DNA from: Bacillota bacterium
GTDB lineage: Bacteria; Bacillota; Clostridia; Peptostreptococcales; Anaerovoracaceae
Direction: 5' to 3'
Assembly: GCA_029239605.1 (NCBI GenBank)
Contig: JARBUO010000017.1
Span: 1 to 41,970, forward strand
Length of the DNA stretch: 41,970 nucleotides
Made by a program: the position numbers and the translations under genes. This document shows positions 17,631-24,854 of this stretch, piece after piece (the stretch's first letter is position 1; every line of letters begins with the position of its first letter). Below the pieces are notes generated by a model. It was not told the DNA's origin and did no database searches. It was given only the letters and a program-made list of their open reading frames with translations.

Positions 17631-17648
17631 TTAAGTGAATAAAGATTT

Positions 17649-17724
17649 GCCCAGATAGCTCAGTAGGTAGAGCAGAGGACTGAAAATCCTCGTGTCCTTG
17701 GTTCAATTCCGAGTCTGGGCACCA
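17649..17724 (+). tRNA. tRNA-Phe (GAA)
   Basis: Acceptor GCCCAGA/TCTGGGC, anticodon loop CTGAAAA, T-arm GGTTCAATTCC, encoded CCA. Last tRNA of the array. Confidence 0.97.
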
Positions 17725-17728
17725 CTAG

Positions 17729-17781
17729 AAGCCTTCGAGGACGATTGAATTAGCAACGTTTTCGGAGGATTTTCTTTTTTT
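17729..17781 (+). terminator. Probable terminator of the tRNA array
   Basis: CCTTCGA (17732-17738) pairs with TCGGAGG (17762-17768), with one G-U pair and a long loop, followed by ATTTTC and a T run (about 17769-17781). Confidence 0.6.
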
Positions 17782-17801
17782 GTTAATTTCTCGAAATACA
17801 T

Positions 17802-17823
17802 TTTTGACGATCTTTTGACGATC
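17802..17823 (+). repeat. Tandem 11-bp duplication downstream of tRNA-Phe
   Basis: TTTTGACGATC occurs twice without spacer (17802-17812, 17813-17823), followed by a partial third copy (TTTT). Confidence 0.85.
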
Positions 17824-17865
17824 TTTTCTGCCCAATTCCTTGCAACCTTTTTACTTATATTTTGT

Positions 17866-17907
17866 ATGGAACAGTCTCTGCTAGTTCCATCTAAAAATAA
17901 TTATAAT
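17866..17907 (+). promoter_or_regulatory. Candidate operator and promoter of the corrinoid island
   Basis: ATGGAAC (17866-17872) and GTTCCAT (17884-17890) are perfect 7-bp arms separated by 11 bp, directly in front of TATAAT (17902-17907). The -35 position (17879-17884) is far from consensus, as expected for an activator-dependent promoter. The PocR/AraC protein encoded at 24855 is the obvious candidate binder (inference). Confidence 0.45.
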
Positions 17908-18155
17908 GATCTAAAATAAATATAAAATTCCCCATAAAATTCTAATAAATAAAATTCGGTACCGTTTTTTACGAATAAAGTAAGCTTTCTTTTTCCCAGA
18001 AGAATTGAAAATAGAGGGGTGGAATGAATTTATAAAAAATAAAAACCTCCAAATATATTGCTAGATACTAAAAGAAACTGCAATCTTACTGCGCTTGTAT
18101 TCTATAAAATTAAAGACAACAGGACCTATTTTAATTTTTAGAAAGGAGTGGGGAA

Positions 18156-18800
18156 ATGGATTTGCAAGAATTATCACTGGCGGTGCAAGATGGTGACGAC
18201 AAGAAGGTAAAGGAGTTGGTTAACCTGGCGCTTCAGTCCAAAGTCAGTCCGGAGAATATCCTGAATGAAGGAATGATTGGGGCGATGTCGGACATAGGGG
18301 AAAAGTTTAAGAACAATGAAATCTATGTACCTGAAATGTTGATGGCAGCGCGAGCCATGGCTGCAGGTATGCAGATTCTCGAACCGGTCTTAGTAGAAAC
18401 AGGTGTAAAACCTATTGGGAAGTGTGTTATCGGAACCGTAAAAGGAGACCTGCACGACATAGGAAAAAATCTGGTTAAGATGATGCTCAAAGGTGTTGGT
18501 ATTGAAGTTGTGGATCTTGGAGCTGATGTACCAAGTTCTGAGTTTCTGAAAAAAGCTGAGGAGATCGGAGCAGATCTTGTCTGCCTCTCTGCATTGCTGA
18601 CGACAACTATGCCGGCAATGGGCGACGTAATTCGTGTATTTGAACAGGCTGGGGTAAAGGATAAGTATACCTTTATGATCGGAGGTGCTCCTGTTACCAG
18701 CAGTTATGCGAAGCAGATCAATGCGGACTACTATACACCTGATGCAGGAACTGCTGCAGATGTGGCCAAGGACGTTCTTGTTAGAAAAGCAGCAAATTGA
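18156..18800 (+). CDS. mtaC: Corrinoid protein of a methyltransferase system (MtaC type), copy 1
   Basis: Carries cobalamin and shuttles the methyl group between MtaB and a second methyltransferase. The N-terminal helical B12-binding cap (about 1-85) contains ILNEGMIGAMSDIGEKF and EIYVPEMLMAARAM. The Rossmann-like B12 domain (about 88-214) has GDLHDIGKN, where His100 would coordinate cobalt (D-x-H-x-x-G), then LVCLSALLTTTMPAM and IGGAPV. Length 214 fits methyltransferase-cognate corrinoid proteins. AAGGAG precedes ATG 18156. It is 18 bp upstream of mtaB. It is very similar to the second copy at 21588. Substrate class is inferred from mtaB. Confidence 0.92.
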   Translation: MDLQELSLAVQDGDDKKVKELVNLALQSKVSPENILNEGMIGAMSDIGEKFKNNEIYVPEMLMAARAMAAGMQILEPVLVETGVKPIGKCVIGTVKGDLHDIGKNLVKMMLKGVGIEVVDLGADVPSSEFLKKAEEIGADLVCLSALLTTTMPAMGDVIRVFEQAGVKDKYTFMIGGAPVTSSYAKQINADYYTPDAGTAADVAKDVLVRKAAN

Positions 18801-18818
18801 GCTGGAGGAGGTAATGAA

Positions 18819-20195
18819 ATGGTTAGATTTGATAAGCTGGCGTACGATTCGGTGGATGATTACATATATGGCTCATCCCCAAAACCAATAAAGACCAAAA
18901 AAGGACTGGTGATCGGAGGCGGGGAAATCTATCCAGAATTAAACTTTACCCTGCCCACAATGGATGTTAATGAAAGTACGATTCAAGATGCCCTGACAAT
19001 TTATTCAGAGATGATCGAAGGTGTACTCAAGAGAGCACGAGAACTTTACGCTCCAGGGGTGGTAATTGAATTTGAAACCCTGCCGCCCTTTACAGAAAAT
19101 CCACAATGGGGAATAGAGGCGACGAAGATCCTGCTGGACCGCATGAACGAATACCATGCAGTTCACGGCCTGAAATCTGCATTGCGGGTTACGCCCAACG
19201 ATCTTAGAGAAATGAGCAGACCTCCTGTAATGAGAAGCGGAAAATATCTGGAGGGAGTCCTTGAGGCATTTGAAGGCATGGCCAGAGACGGGGCAGATTT
19301 TCTATCGATTGAATCCACAGGAGGTAAGGAACTCAACGACGAGGCGCTAATGAACGCAGACCTTAAAAAAGTTATTTTCTCACTGGGAGTACTTGGCTGC
19401 CGGGATATGAAGTTCTTATGGAAGCATATTGTTGAGATTGCAGGGAAACATGGAGCCTTTGCAGCCGGTGATTCGTCCTGCGGCTTTGGTAACACGGCAA
19501 TGGTTCTTGCAGAAATGGGTTTCATACCCAAAGTCTTTGCTGCAGTGGTCAGGGTAGCTACTGTTCCCAGGGCATTGGTTGCCTTTGAAATGGGTGCCAT
19601 AGGCCCGAGCAAGGACTGCGCATATGAAGGACAGTATTTAAAGGCTATCACTGGGATGCCGATTTCTATGGAAGGTAAGTCAGCAGCCTGTGCGCACTTG
19701 AGCCCCCTGGGGAATATTTCTGCCTCTTGCGCAGACTTGTGGAGCAATGAATCCGTCCAGCAGATTAAGCTGTTGTCAGATATGGCGCCCATCGTGTCCA
19801 TGGAGCAGCTTATTTACGATTGTCGGCTTATGAATCAAGCCAAGAAAAAAGGGCTGGGAAGAGAGTTTCGGGATATGCTGGTTGATTCAGATTCGAGTTT
19901 GGATCCACGGGCATATGTTTTGCGCCCTGACGTAGCTTTTGAAATAAGTAAAGAGCTTGTAAAGGTAGAGGATTCCTTTAATAGAACAAAGCTGGGAGCA
20001 CAGCTTGCCATCGAAAAGATTAGAAAAGGATATGAGGACGGTGCACTGTCCCTTGAAAAAAGAGAGGTGCCGTGGCTCAATATTATGGAGCGGCAGATTG
20101 AAGAAATACCAGATAATGAATTGGAATTCTACGATACCATCAAGGGTGAGCTGGACGCTGACAAGTGGCTGCCAAAAGAATACGGCTTGGAATAG
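18819..20195 (+). CDS. mtaB: MtaB-type methanol:corrinoid methyltransferase
   Basis: Zinc enzyme that activates methanol and methylates Co(I) of the corrinoid partner. The protein has 458 residues and aligns well over its whole length with what I recall of Methanosarcina MtaB. The zinc ligands of that enzyme (Glu164, Cys220, Cys269) correspond here to Glu165 in SIESTGGKE, Cys221 in GDSSCGFGNTAM and Cys267 in GPSKDCAYE. Other family segments are KAITGMPISMEGKSAACAH, DLWSNESVQ and the C-terminal KEYGLE. GGAGG precedes ATG 18819, and corrinoid gene 1 is immediately upstream. Methanol is the best-supported substrate, but related methyl donors cannot be excluded. MtaA or a tetrahydrofolate methyltransferase is not in the window. 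Confidence 0.93.
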   Translation: MVRFDKLAYDSVDDYIYGSSPKPIKTKKGLVIGGGEIYPELNFTLPTMDVNESTIQDALTIYSEMIEGVLKRARELYAPGVVIEFETLPPFTENPQWGIEATKILLDRMNEYHAVHGLKSALRVTPNDLREMSRPPVMRSGKYLEGVLEAFEGMARDGADFLSIESTGGKELNDEALMNADLKKVIFSLGVLGCRDMKFLWKHIVEIAGKHGAFAAGDSSCGFGNTAMVLAEMGFIPKVFAAVVRVATVPRALVAFEMGAIGPSKDCAYEGQYLKAITGMPISMEGKSAACAHLSPLGNISASCADLWSNESVQQIKLLSDMAPIVSMEQLIYDCRLMNQAKKKGLGREFRDMLVDSDSSLDPRAYVLRPDVAFEISKELVKVEDSFNRTKLGAQLAIEKIRKGYEDGALSLEKREVPWLNIMERQIEEIPDNELEFYDTIKGELDADKWLPKEYGLE

Positions 20196-20210
20196 TTCAC
20201 AACAAGGACT

Positions 20211-20256
20211 ACATTTTACCAGGGCATGAAAGTAGAAACAGATGAAGGTAAAATGT
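20211..20256 (+). promoter_or_regulatory. First of two intergenic hairpins after mtaB
   Basis: ACATTTTACC (20211-20220) and GGTAAAATGT (20247-20256) are perfect 10-bp arms around a 26-nt loop, 15 bp after the mtaB stop. Confidence 0.65.
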
Positions 20257-20267
20257 TCGTTACAAAG

Positions 20268-20310
20268 AATTTTATCTACCGGGAACGCCTACTTTCCGGT
20301 AGATAAAATT
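20268..20310 (+). promoter_or_regulatory. Second intergenic hairpin, perfect 15-bp stem
   Basis: AATTTTATCTACCGG (20268-20282) and CCGGTAGATAAAATT (20296-20310) with a 13-nt loop, 29 bp before the GTPase start. No T run follows. It could be an mRNA processing or stabilising hairpin, a weak terminator on either strand, or an operator. Confidence 0.75.
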
Positions 20311-20339
20311 TGTCATAACAGGCGGTGAGGAAAAAGCGG

Positions 20340-21305
20340 ATGAAAGTAAAAGTGGATATCATCTCGGGTTTTTTGGGGGCAGGAAAAACAACGCTGATCA
20401 AAAAACTGGTCACAGAGCAGTATGGGGGAGAACGCGTTGTAATCCTTGAAAATGAGTTGGGAAAAGTGAACATAGACAGTAAGGTTTTTCGGGACGGCGA
20501 TATCTCTGTGGAGGTAATGACTGCAGGATGCATCTGCTGCAGTTTAAAAGAGGATTTTATGTCATCTATCCTTCGCATAAAAGAAACCTTTCAACCAGAC
20601 CGGATCATCATTGAGCCTACAGGTGCGGCACTGCTCAGTGAAATCCTAAAATGCTATTCCTACCATCCACGAAAGGAAGAGCTTGTACTGGACCACATCA
20701 TTGCTGTGATCGATGTGAAACGGTTTCACACAAGCCTGTTTATTTCAAAAGGATTTATCGATAATCAGCTGCGGGCAGCAAAACTCGTTGTTTTGAGTAA
20801 GATGGATGGAAACAACCAAGACGATGCAGCAGCGGTGATTCAATATATACAAGAGATCAATAAACATGCCAATATCGCAGCCTATGACTGGAATCAGACT
20901 TCCGCGCAGGAAATCATTTCAGATGCCGGACATCCGGCTGAAAAAGCGGAAGAAAAGGATCATAGGAGAAGCGTGAATATTCGGAAAGGAACCTCTGAGC
21001 AGACTGCCAGAAAAAGCAGATTGCGTGGTTTTTTACCAAGATTCGATACCTGGGAGGCTGAGACAGATCATCTGGTCAGCCGGGGAAAAATAACAGATGC
21101 CTTCCATGAAATCGTTGAACAGCCTGAATATGGTAGAATTGTCAGAGGAAAGGGAATTTTAGAGGATTCAACAGGGTGGTATCAATTGGATGTTGTATTT
21201 GGGGATCTATCTGTCGTTGACTGCAAGCCGGACGTAAAAGGCAAGTTATGTATAATAGGTACGGGTCTCAATCGTGAGATGCTCGCTCACCTCTTTAAAA
21301 TCTAA
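20340..21305 (+). CDS. G3E (CobW/COG0523) family GTPase in the corrinoid island
   Basis: A P-loop G3E GTPase of the COG0523 group, whose members insert or traffic metals such as zinc, cobalt or nickel. G1 is GFLGAGKTT near the start. The family metal site C-x-C-C appears in GCICCSL (about 67-73). IIIEPTGAA is the G3-region motif and VLSKMD the G4. The C-terminal CobW_C-like part (about 235-321) includes ITDAFHEIVEQ and VRGKGIL. A charged linker (about 200-230) is unusually rich in K, R and E. ATG 20340 is favoured over GTG 20325 because GTGAGG lies 9 bp upstream. The position between mtaB and a second mtaC suggests metal supply to these enzymes (inference). Confidence 0.9.
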   Translation: MKVKVDIISGFLGAGKTTLIKKLVTEQYGGERVVILENELGKVNIDSKVFRDGDISVEVMTAGCICCSLKEDFMSSILRIKETFQPDRIIIEPTGAALLSEILKCYSYHPRKEELVLDHIIAVIDVKRFHTSLFISKGFIDNQLRAAKLVVLSKMDGNNQDDAAAVIQYIQEINKHANIAAYDWNQTSAQEIISDAGHPAEKAEEKDHRRSVNIRKGTSEQTARKSRLRGFLPRFDTWEAETDHLVSRGKITDAFHEIVEQPEYGRIVRGKGILEDSTGWYQLDVVFGDLSVVDCKPDVKGKLCIIGTGLNREMLAHLFKI

Positions 21306-21587
21306 AAAAGTGCTAGAAACGGATTTTAACGTAATCTTTAGAATGCAGTTTACTGCTGTTTAAGAAACGCCAATATCCGGCGTCTTTGGGCGGCCGGAAG
21401 ATCATGGATAAAAATGTGAGGAATGCAAGGAAATAATAGAACAGCATACGCCTTTTAAATATTTCCTGAAATCTTCCAATTTGAGCTCAATCTATGCTAA
21501 GATAATAGTAAGTATTTCCAATAACGCTCCGATCGTAAAATAAAAGGCAGATCAGACAGCTATTATTTTAAGGGGGGAATGAACAGG
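21306..21587 (+). promoter_or_regulatory. Intergenic region with a probable extra promoter for the second half of the island
   Basis: This 282-bp gap contains CTATGCTAAGATAATA (about 21493-21508), identical to the extended -10 region of the tRNA-array promoter at 15806. The -35 is weak. The AGGGGGG ribosome site (21571-21577) ends it. No ORF is seen. Confidence 0.45.
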
Positions 21588-22238
21588 ATGGATTTGAACG
21601 AGCTATCATTAGCTGTTGAGAAAGGCAGCGCCAAAAAGACCAAGGAATTGGTGATTCGGGCACTGGAAGCCAAAATTAGACCTGAGCTCATATTGAATGA
21701 GGGAATGATCAAAGCCATGGGAACTGTGGGTACTAAATTTCAAAATAATGAGATTTATGTACCTGAAATGCTTCTAACTGCCAGAGCAATGGCTGTGGGT
21801 TTGCAGATCCTGGAGCCTGCCATGGCAGCAACCGGGGCAAAGCCTATCGGTAAATGTATTATCGGTACTGTAAGAGGAGATCTGCACGACATCGGCAAAA
21901 ACCTGGTAAAGATTATGTTCAAAGGTGCAGGGATTGATGTTGTAGATCTGGGGGCAGATGTACCCGATACGGAATTTATAGAAAAAGCAGAGGAGATTGG
22001 GGCTGATATCGTTTGCCTGTCTGCGTTGCTTACAACAACCATGCCTGCGATGGCTGAAGTCATTCGTAAATTTGAAAAAGCAGGGGTGAAAGACAAGTAT
22101 GTGTTTATGGTGGGAGGTGCACCTGTGTCAAACTCTTTTGCAAAACAGATTCACGCTGATTTCTACACCCCCGATGCGGGCACTGCAGTGAGAGTTGCAA
22201 AAGCACTACTGATGGATCGTGCCGGCCAGGCAAGTTGA
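21588..22238 (+). CDS. mtaC: Corrinoid protein of a methyltransferase system (MtaC type), copy 2
   Basis: The second cobalamin carrier, 216 residues, sharing roughly two thirds of its residues with copy 1, including both domains and GDLHDIGKN with His100. It differs mainly in surface helices (KKTKELVIRALEAKIRP, AMAATGAKP) and the C-terminus. ATG 21588 is preferred to ATG 21579: AGGGGGG (21571-21577) is 10 bp upstream, and the start then matches copy 1 (MDLxELSLAV). It may pair with the same MtaB or with a methyltransferase elsewhere; nothing here decides this. The activator gene follows after 93 bp. Confidence 0.92.
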   Translation: MDLNELSLAVEKGSAKKTKELVIRALEAKIRPELILNEGMIKAMGTVGTKFQNNEIYVPEMLLTARAMAVGLQILEPAMAATGAKPIGKCIIGTVRGDLHDIGKNLVKIMFKGAGIDVVDLGADVPDTEFIEKAEEIGADIVCLSALLTTTMPAMAEVIRKFEKAGVKDKYVFMVGGAPVSNSFAKQIHADFYTPDAGTAVRVAKALLMDRAGQAS

Positions 22239-22331
22239 GTTCGGTTCTATTTTGTTCTGGAAAATGCAGATCTTTTCACGAAGATGATTGACAGAAGGGC
22301 AGCGAAAACTGTAGTTCAGGAGAATGAGCCG

Positions 22332-24806
22332 ATGAAGACTTTTCATACAGCAGAATTAAAAGTGCATCAGAACGAGATTCTTCAACTGTTAGGATATAAA
22401 GATCGGTTGCCCCAGGACGAAGTCCTTGGGTTAATCGCGGAAGAAATTGACCAAAGCGGAGAATATCTGGAGCCGGCACTATATTATGAAGATGTTGAAA
22501 TTGAACGAATAGAAAGAGACTCGGTTATATTAAAAAATCAGGTCTCATTGGAGGGGGAGTTTATAACCAGTAAGCTCTCAAACTGTTTTAAGATTACAGC
22601 AACCATTGCTACTGTTGGGAATAAAGTGACCGAAAGAGTCAGAGCGGCTTTTGAACAGGATGATTACCTTCGGGCTATGGTCATTGACAGCATTGGAATT
22701 GCAGCGCTCGGTAATCTCAATAAACGATTCTGGTACGGAATGATAGATACAATAGCGGGAACTGATTTTGGAATAACTCAGCCCTTATCACCCGGGGATA
22801 CGGACTGGAAACTCCAAGAGCAGAAGAAGATATTTCAATGCTTGGGAAGCGGCTTTCATCAAATCAAGCTAACAGAATATTGCCTTATGTTTCCTGAAAA
22901 ATCCACAGCTCAAATTTACGGTATCGGGAAGAACATAGGCGTTGCAAGGCAAGGGCACACCTGCAGCGAATGCTCCCTGAGACATTGCGCCTATCGTCAG
23001 GACGGAAAAGTGGAGCTGGTAGTTTCTTCAGAAGGGGCCAGGGAAGTAATTGATGTAGAATCAGGTGCAAACCTTCTTGAAATTTTGAGAAATGATCATT
23101 TTTTTGCGGAAAGTCCTTGCAGTGGTTTGGGGCTGTGTGGAAAATGCAAAGTTAAGATAGAACGGGGTATTTCGGAACCAAATGAATATGATCAGCATCA
23201 CCTTACAAAAAATGAGATTGGGAATGGCTGGAGGCTGGCGTGCAGAATTCAAATTAAGGGCCCTATGGAAGTTACCCTTGAGAGAAAAGAAGGAATCGAA
23301 ATTCTTACCAGTGGTCGGACCAGGTGGTATGAAGTGCAGCCTTTGGCAGAAAGAATCGATTTGCAGATGGCCCCCCCGTCAATTCATGATCAGCGGAGTG
23401 ATCTGCAGCGGCTGAGCGATGCATACGGTGCAAATCCCTTGCATGTCAGACTGGAGGATATGGCACAAATCAGCAGGACGTTAAGAGATTATCAGTTTCA
23501 TGTGACAGCAGTAATCTTTCAAGGGAAGCTTCTTGCACTGGCTGGAAATGGTGGTATTAAGGAATTTTATGGTATCGCTGCTGATCTCGGTACAACAACC
23601 GTCGCTGTTTATTTAATGAACTTATGTGACGGTACGCAAATTGATGTGGAATCTGCGGTGAACAGCCAGGGCGCATATGGCGCTGATGTGATATCACGAA
23701 TTAATTATACAATAGAAAATTCTGAGGGCTTAACCGTATTAAAGAACCTTATCCGAGAGCAGCTTAACGGAATGATTGGCGCTTTGTGTAGAAGAAACGG
23801 CATATCGGAGTCGTCAATCTACCACATGACCGTGGTTGGAAACTCGGTAATGACACACTTTTTACTGGAACTGCCCTGTTATAATATTGCTCAGGCACCC
23901 TATATTCCTGTTACAAACCATTCTGTGGAGGTTGAGGCAAGTGAGCTGGGACTGAAGCTTAAGGGGATGATCACCATTCTTCCAGCCATCGCTGCTTATG
24001 TGGGAAGTGATATCACTGCGGGCATTCTATCCTGTGGAATGTTGGAATCCAAAGGCTACTCTCTGCTCCTTGATCTTGGGACCAATGGTGAAATGGTCAT
24101 CGGAAATTGCGATGAAATTCTCACTTGCTCTACTGCAGCAGGACCTGCCTTCGAAGGAGCCAATATTCGATTCGGAATCGGCGGTGTCAGAGGTGCCATA
24201 AACAAGATTGATCTGTCCAGGAATAGAATCTACGAGACCATTGACAGCGCAGAGCCGGTAGGTATTTGTGGTTCCGGTGTGCTGGATGCTACAGCCCAGC
24301 TGCTTCACAACGGTATCGTAGATGGAAGAGGGCGCATGCATGAACCGGATGACAGCAGGCATAGGAACCTGATCATAGAAATTGATGGAATGAAGCAGAT
24401 GGTGGTTGCGCACAGAAAATTCAACAAAGAGCCCATTACCTTTACGCAGAAAGATGTACGGGAGGTTCAGCTGGCGAAGGCTGCAATCCGGGCGGGAATT
24501 AATCTGTTGCTGAAAGAGAAGGAGTTGGATTACAACCAGATCGAAAATGTGTATATCGGCGGAGGGTTTGGCAACTTTATGAATACGGAAAGCGCAGTTG
24601 CTATCGGAATGATTCCCTGGCAGCTGCGGGACAAGATAAGATCGGTAGGCAATTGCGCCGGGAGCGGCGCCAAAGCATATCTGCTTTCCAAGGAATTGGG
24701 GAGGAAAGCTGTGGAAATTTCCGGGAGGGCGCGTTATATAGAGCTGGCTGCAAGGAAGGAATTTCAGGAATACTTTATAGAGGAGATGGCTTTTGAGTCC
24801 AATTAG
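22332..24806 (+). CDS. Corrinoid reductive activator: MetH-activation-like + 2Fe-2S ferredoxin + RACo ASKHA ATPase
   Basis: ATP-dependent reactivator that reduces inactive Co(II) corrinoid to Co(I). Residues about 5-205 resemble the cobalamin-dependent methionine synthase activation domain (LSPGDTDWKLQEQKKIF at about 152-168, then LTEYCLMFPEKSTAQIYGIG). A cysteine cluster follows (Cys211, Cys214, Cys219). Next is a 2Fe-2S ferredoxin domain (about 229-320) with Cys263, Cys269, Cys272 and Cys304 in PCSGLGLCGKC and WRLACRI. From about 413 the RACo-type ASKHA (DUF4445) domain shows YGIAADLGTTTVAVYL, SQGAYGADVISRI, LLLDLGTNGEM, CSTAAGPAFEGANI and VYIGGGFGNFM. ATG 22332 with AGGAG (22318-22322) is preferred; ATG 22284 lacks a ribosome site. 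The extra N-terminal domain makes it larger than the roughly 600-residue RACo proteins I know of. Confidence 0.9.
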   Translation: MKTFHTAELKVHQNEILQLLGYKDRLPQDEVLGLIAEEIDQSGEYLEPALYYEDVEIERIERDSVILKNQVSLEGEFITSKLSNCFKITATIATVGNKVTERVRAAFEQDDYLRAMVIDSIGIAALGNLNKRFWYGMIDTIAGTDFGITQPLSPGDTDWKLQEQKKIFQCLGSGFHQIKLTEYCLMFPEKSTAQIYGIGKNIGVARQGHTCSECSLRHCAYRQDGKVELVVSSEGAREVIDVESGANLLEILRNDHFFAESPCSGLGLCGKCKVKIERGISEPNEYDQHHLTKNEIGNGWRLACRIQIKGPMEVTLERKEGIEILTSGRTRWYEVQPLAERIDLQMAPPSIHDQRSDLQRLSDAYGANPLHVRLEDMAQISRTLRDYQFHVTAVIFQGKLLALAGNGGIKEFYGIAADLGTTTVAVYLMNLCDGTQIDVESAVNSQGAYGADVISRINYTIENSEGLTVLKNLIREQLNGMIGALCRRNGISESSIYHMTVVGNSVMTHFLLELPCYNIAQAPYIPVTNHSVEVEASELGLKLKGMITILPAIAAYVGSDITAGILSCGMLESKGYSLLLDLGTNGEMVIGNCDEILTCSTAAGPAFEGANIRFGIGGVRGAINKIDLSRNRIYETIDSAEPVGICGSGVLDATAQLLHNGIVDGRGRMHEPDDSRHRNLIIEIDGMKQMVVAHRKFNKEPITFTQKDVREVQLAKAAIRAGINLLLKEKELDYNQIENVYIGGGFGNFMNTESAVAIGMIPWQLRDKIRSVGNCAGSGAKAYLLSKELGRKAVEISGRARYIELAARKEFQEYFIEEMAFESN

Positions 24807-24854
24807 CTGTGGGGGTTGTTTGGATTCGTCTGAAAGAACAGGAGTTGTGCACAT

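Larger units (their letters stand above)
17725..18155. other. 431-bp intergenic region between the tRNA array and the corrinoid island
   Basis: A very A/T-rich stretch with no gene. It contains the tRNA terminator, a perfect tandem duplication of TTTTGACGATC (17802-17823), the inverted repeat ATGGAAC/GTTCCAT (17866-17890) just upstream of a TATAAT (17902-17907), and the strong ribosome site of corrinoid gene 1. No cobalamin riboswitch consensus is visible. Confidence 0.6.

Noticed and set aside
17867..17882. TGGAAC-N5-CTGCT with the GG/GC spacing of a sigma-54 promoter upstream of the corrinoid island
   Set aside because: The match is poor outside the GG and GC, the same bases form a perfect palindrome, a TATAAT lies just downstream, and no sigma-54 activator is nearby.
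17725..18155. Possible cobalamin riboswitch before the corrinoid genes
   Set aside because: No B12-box-like sequence or conserved core could be found by eye.
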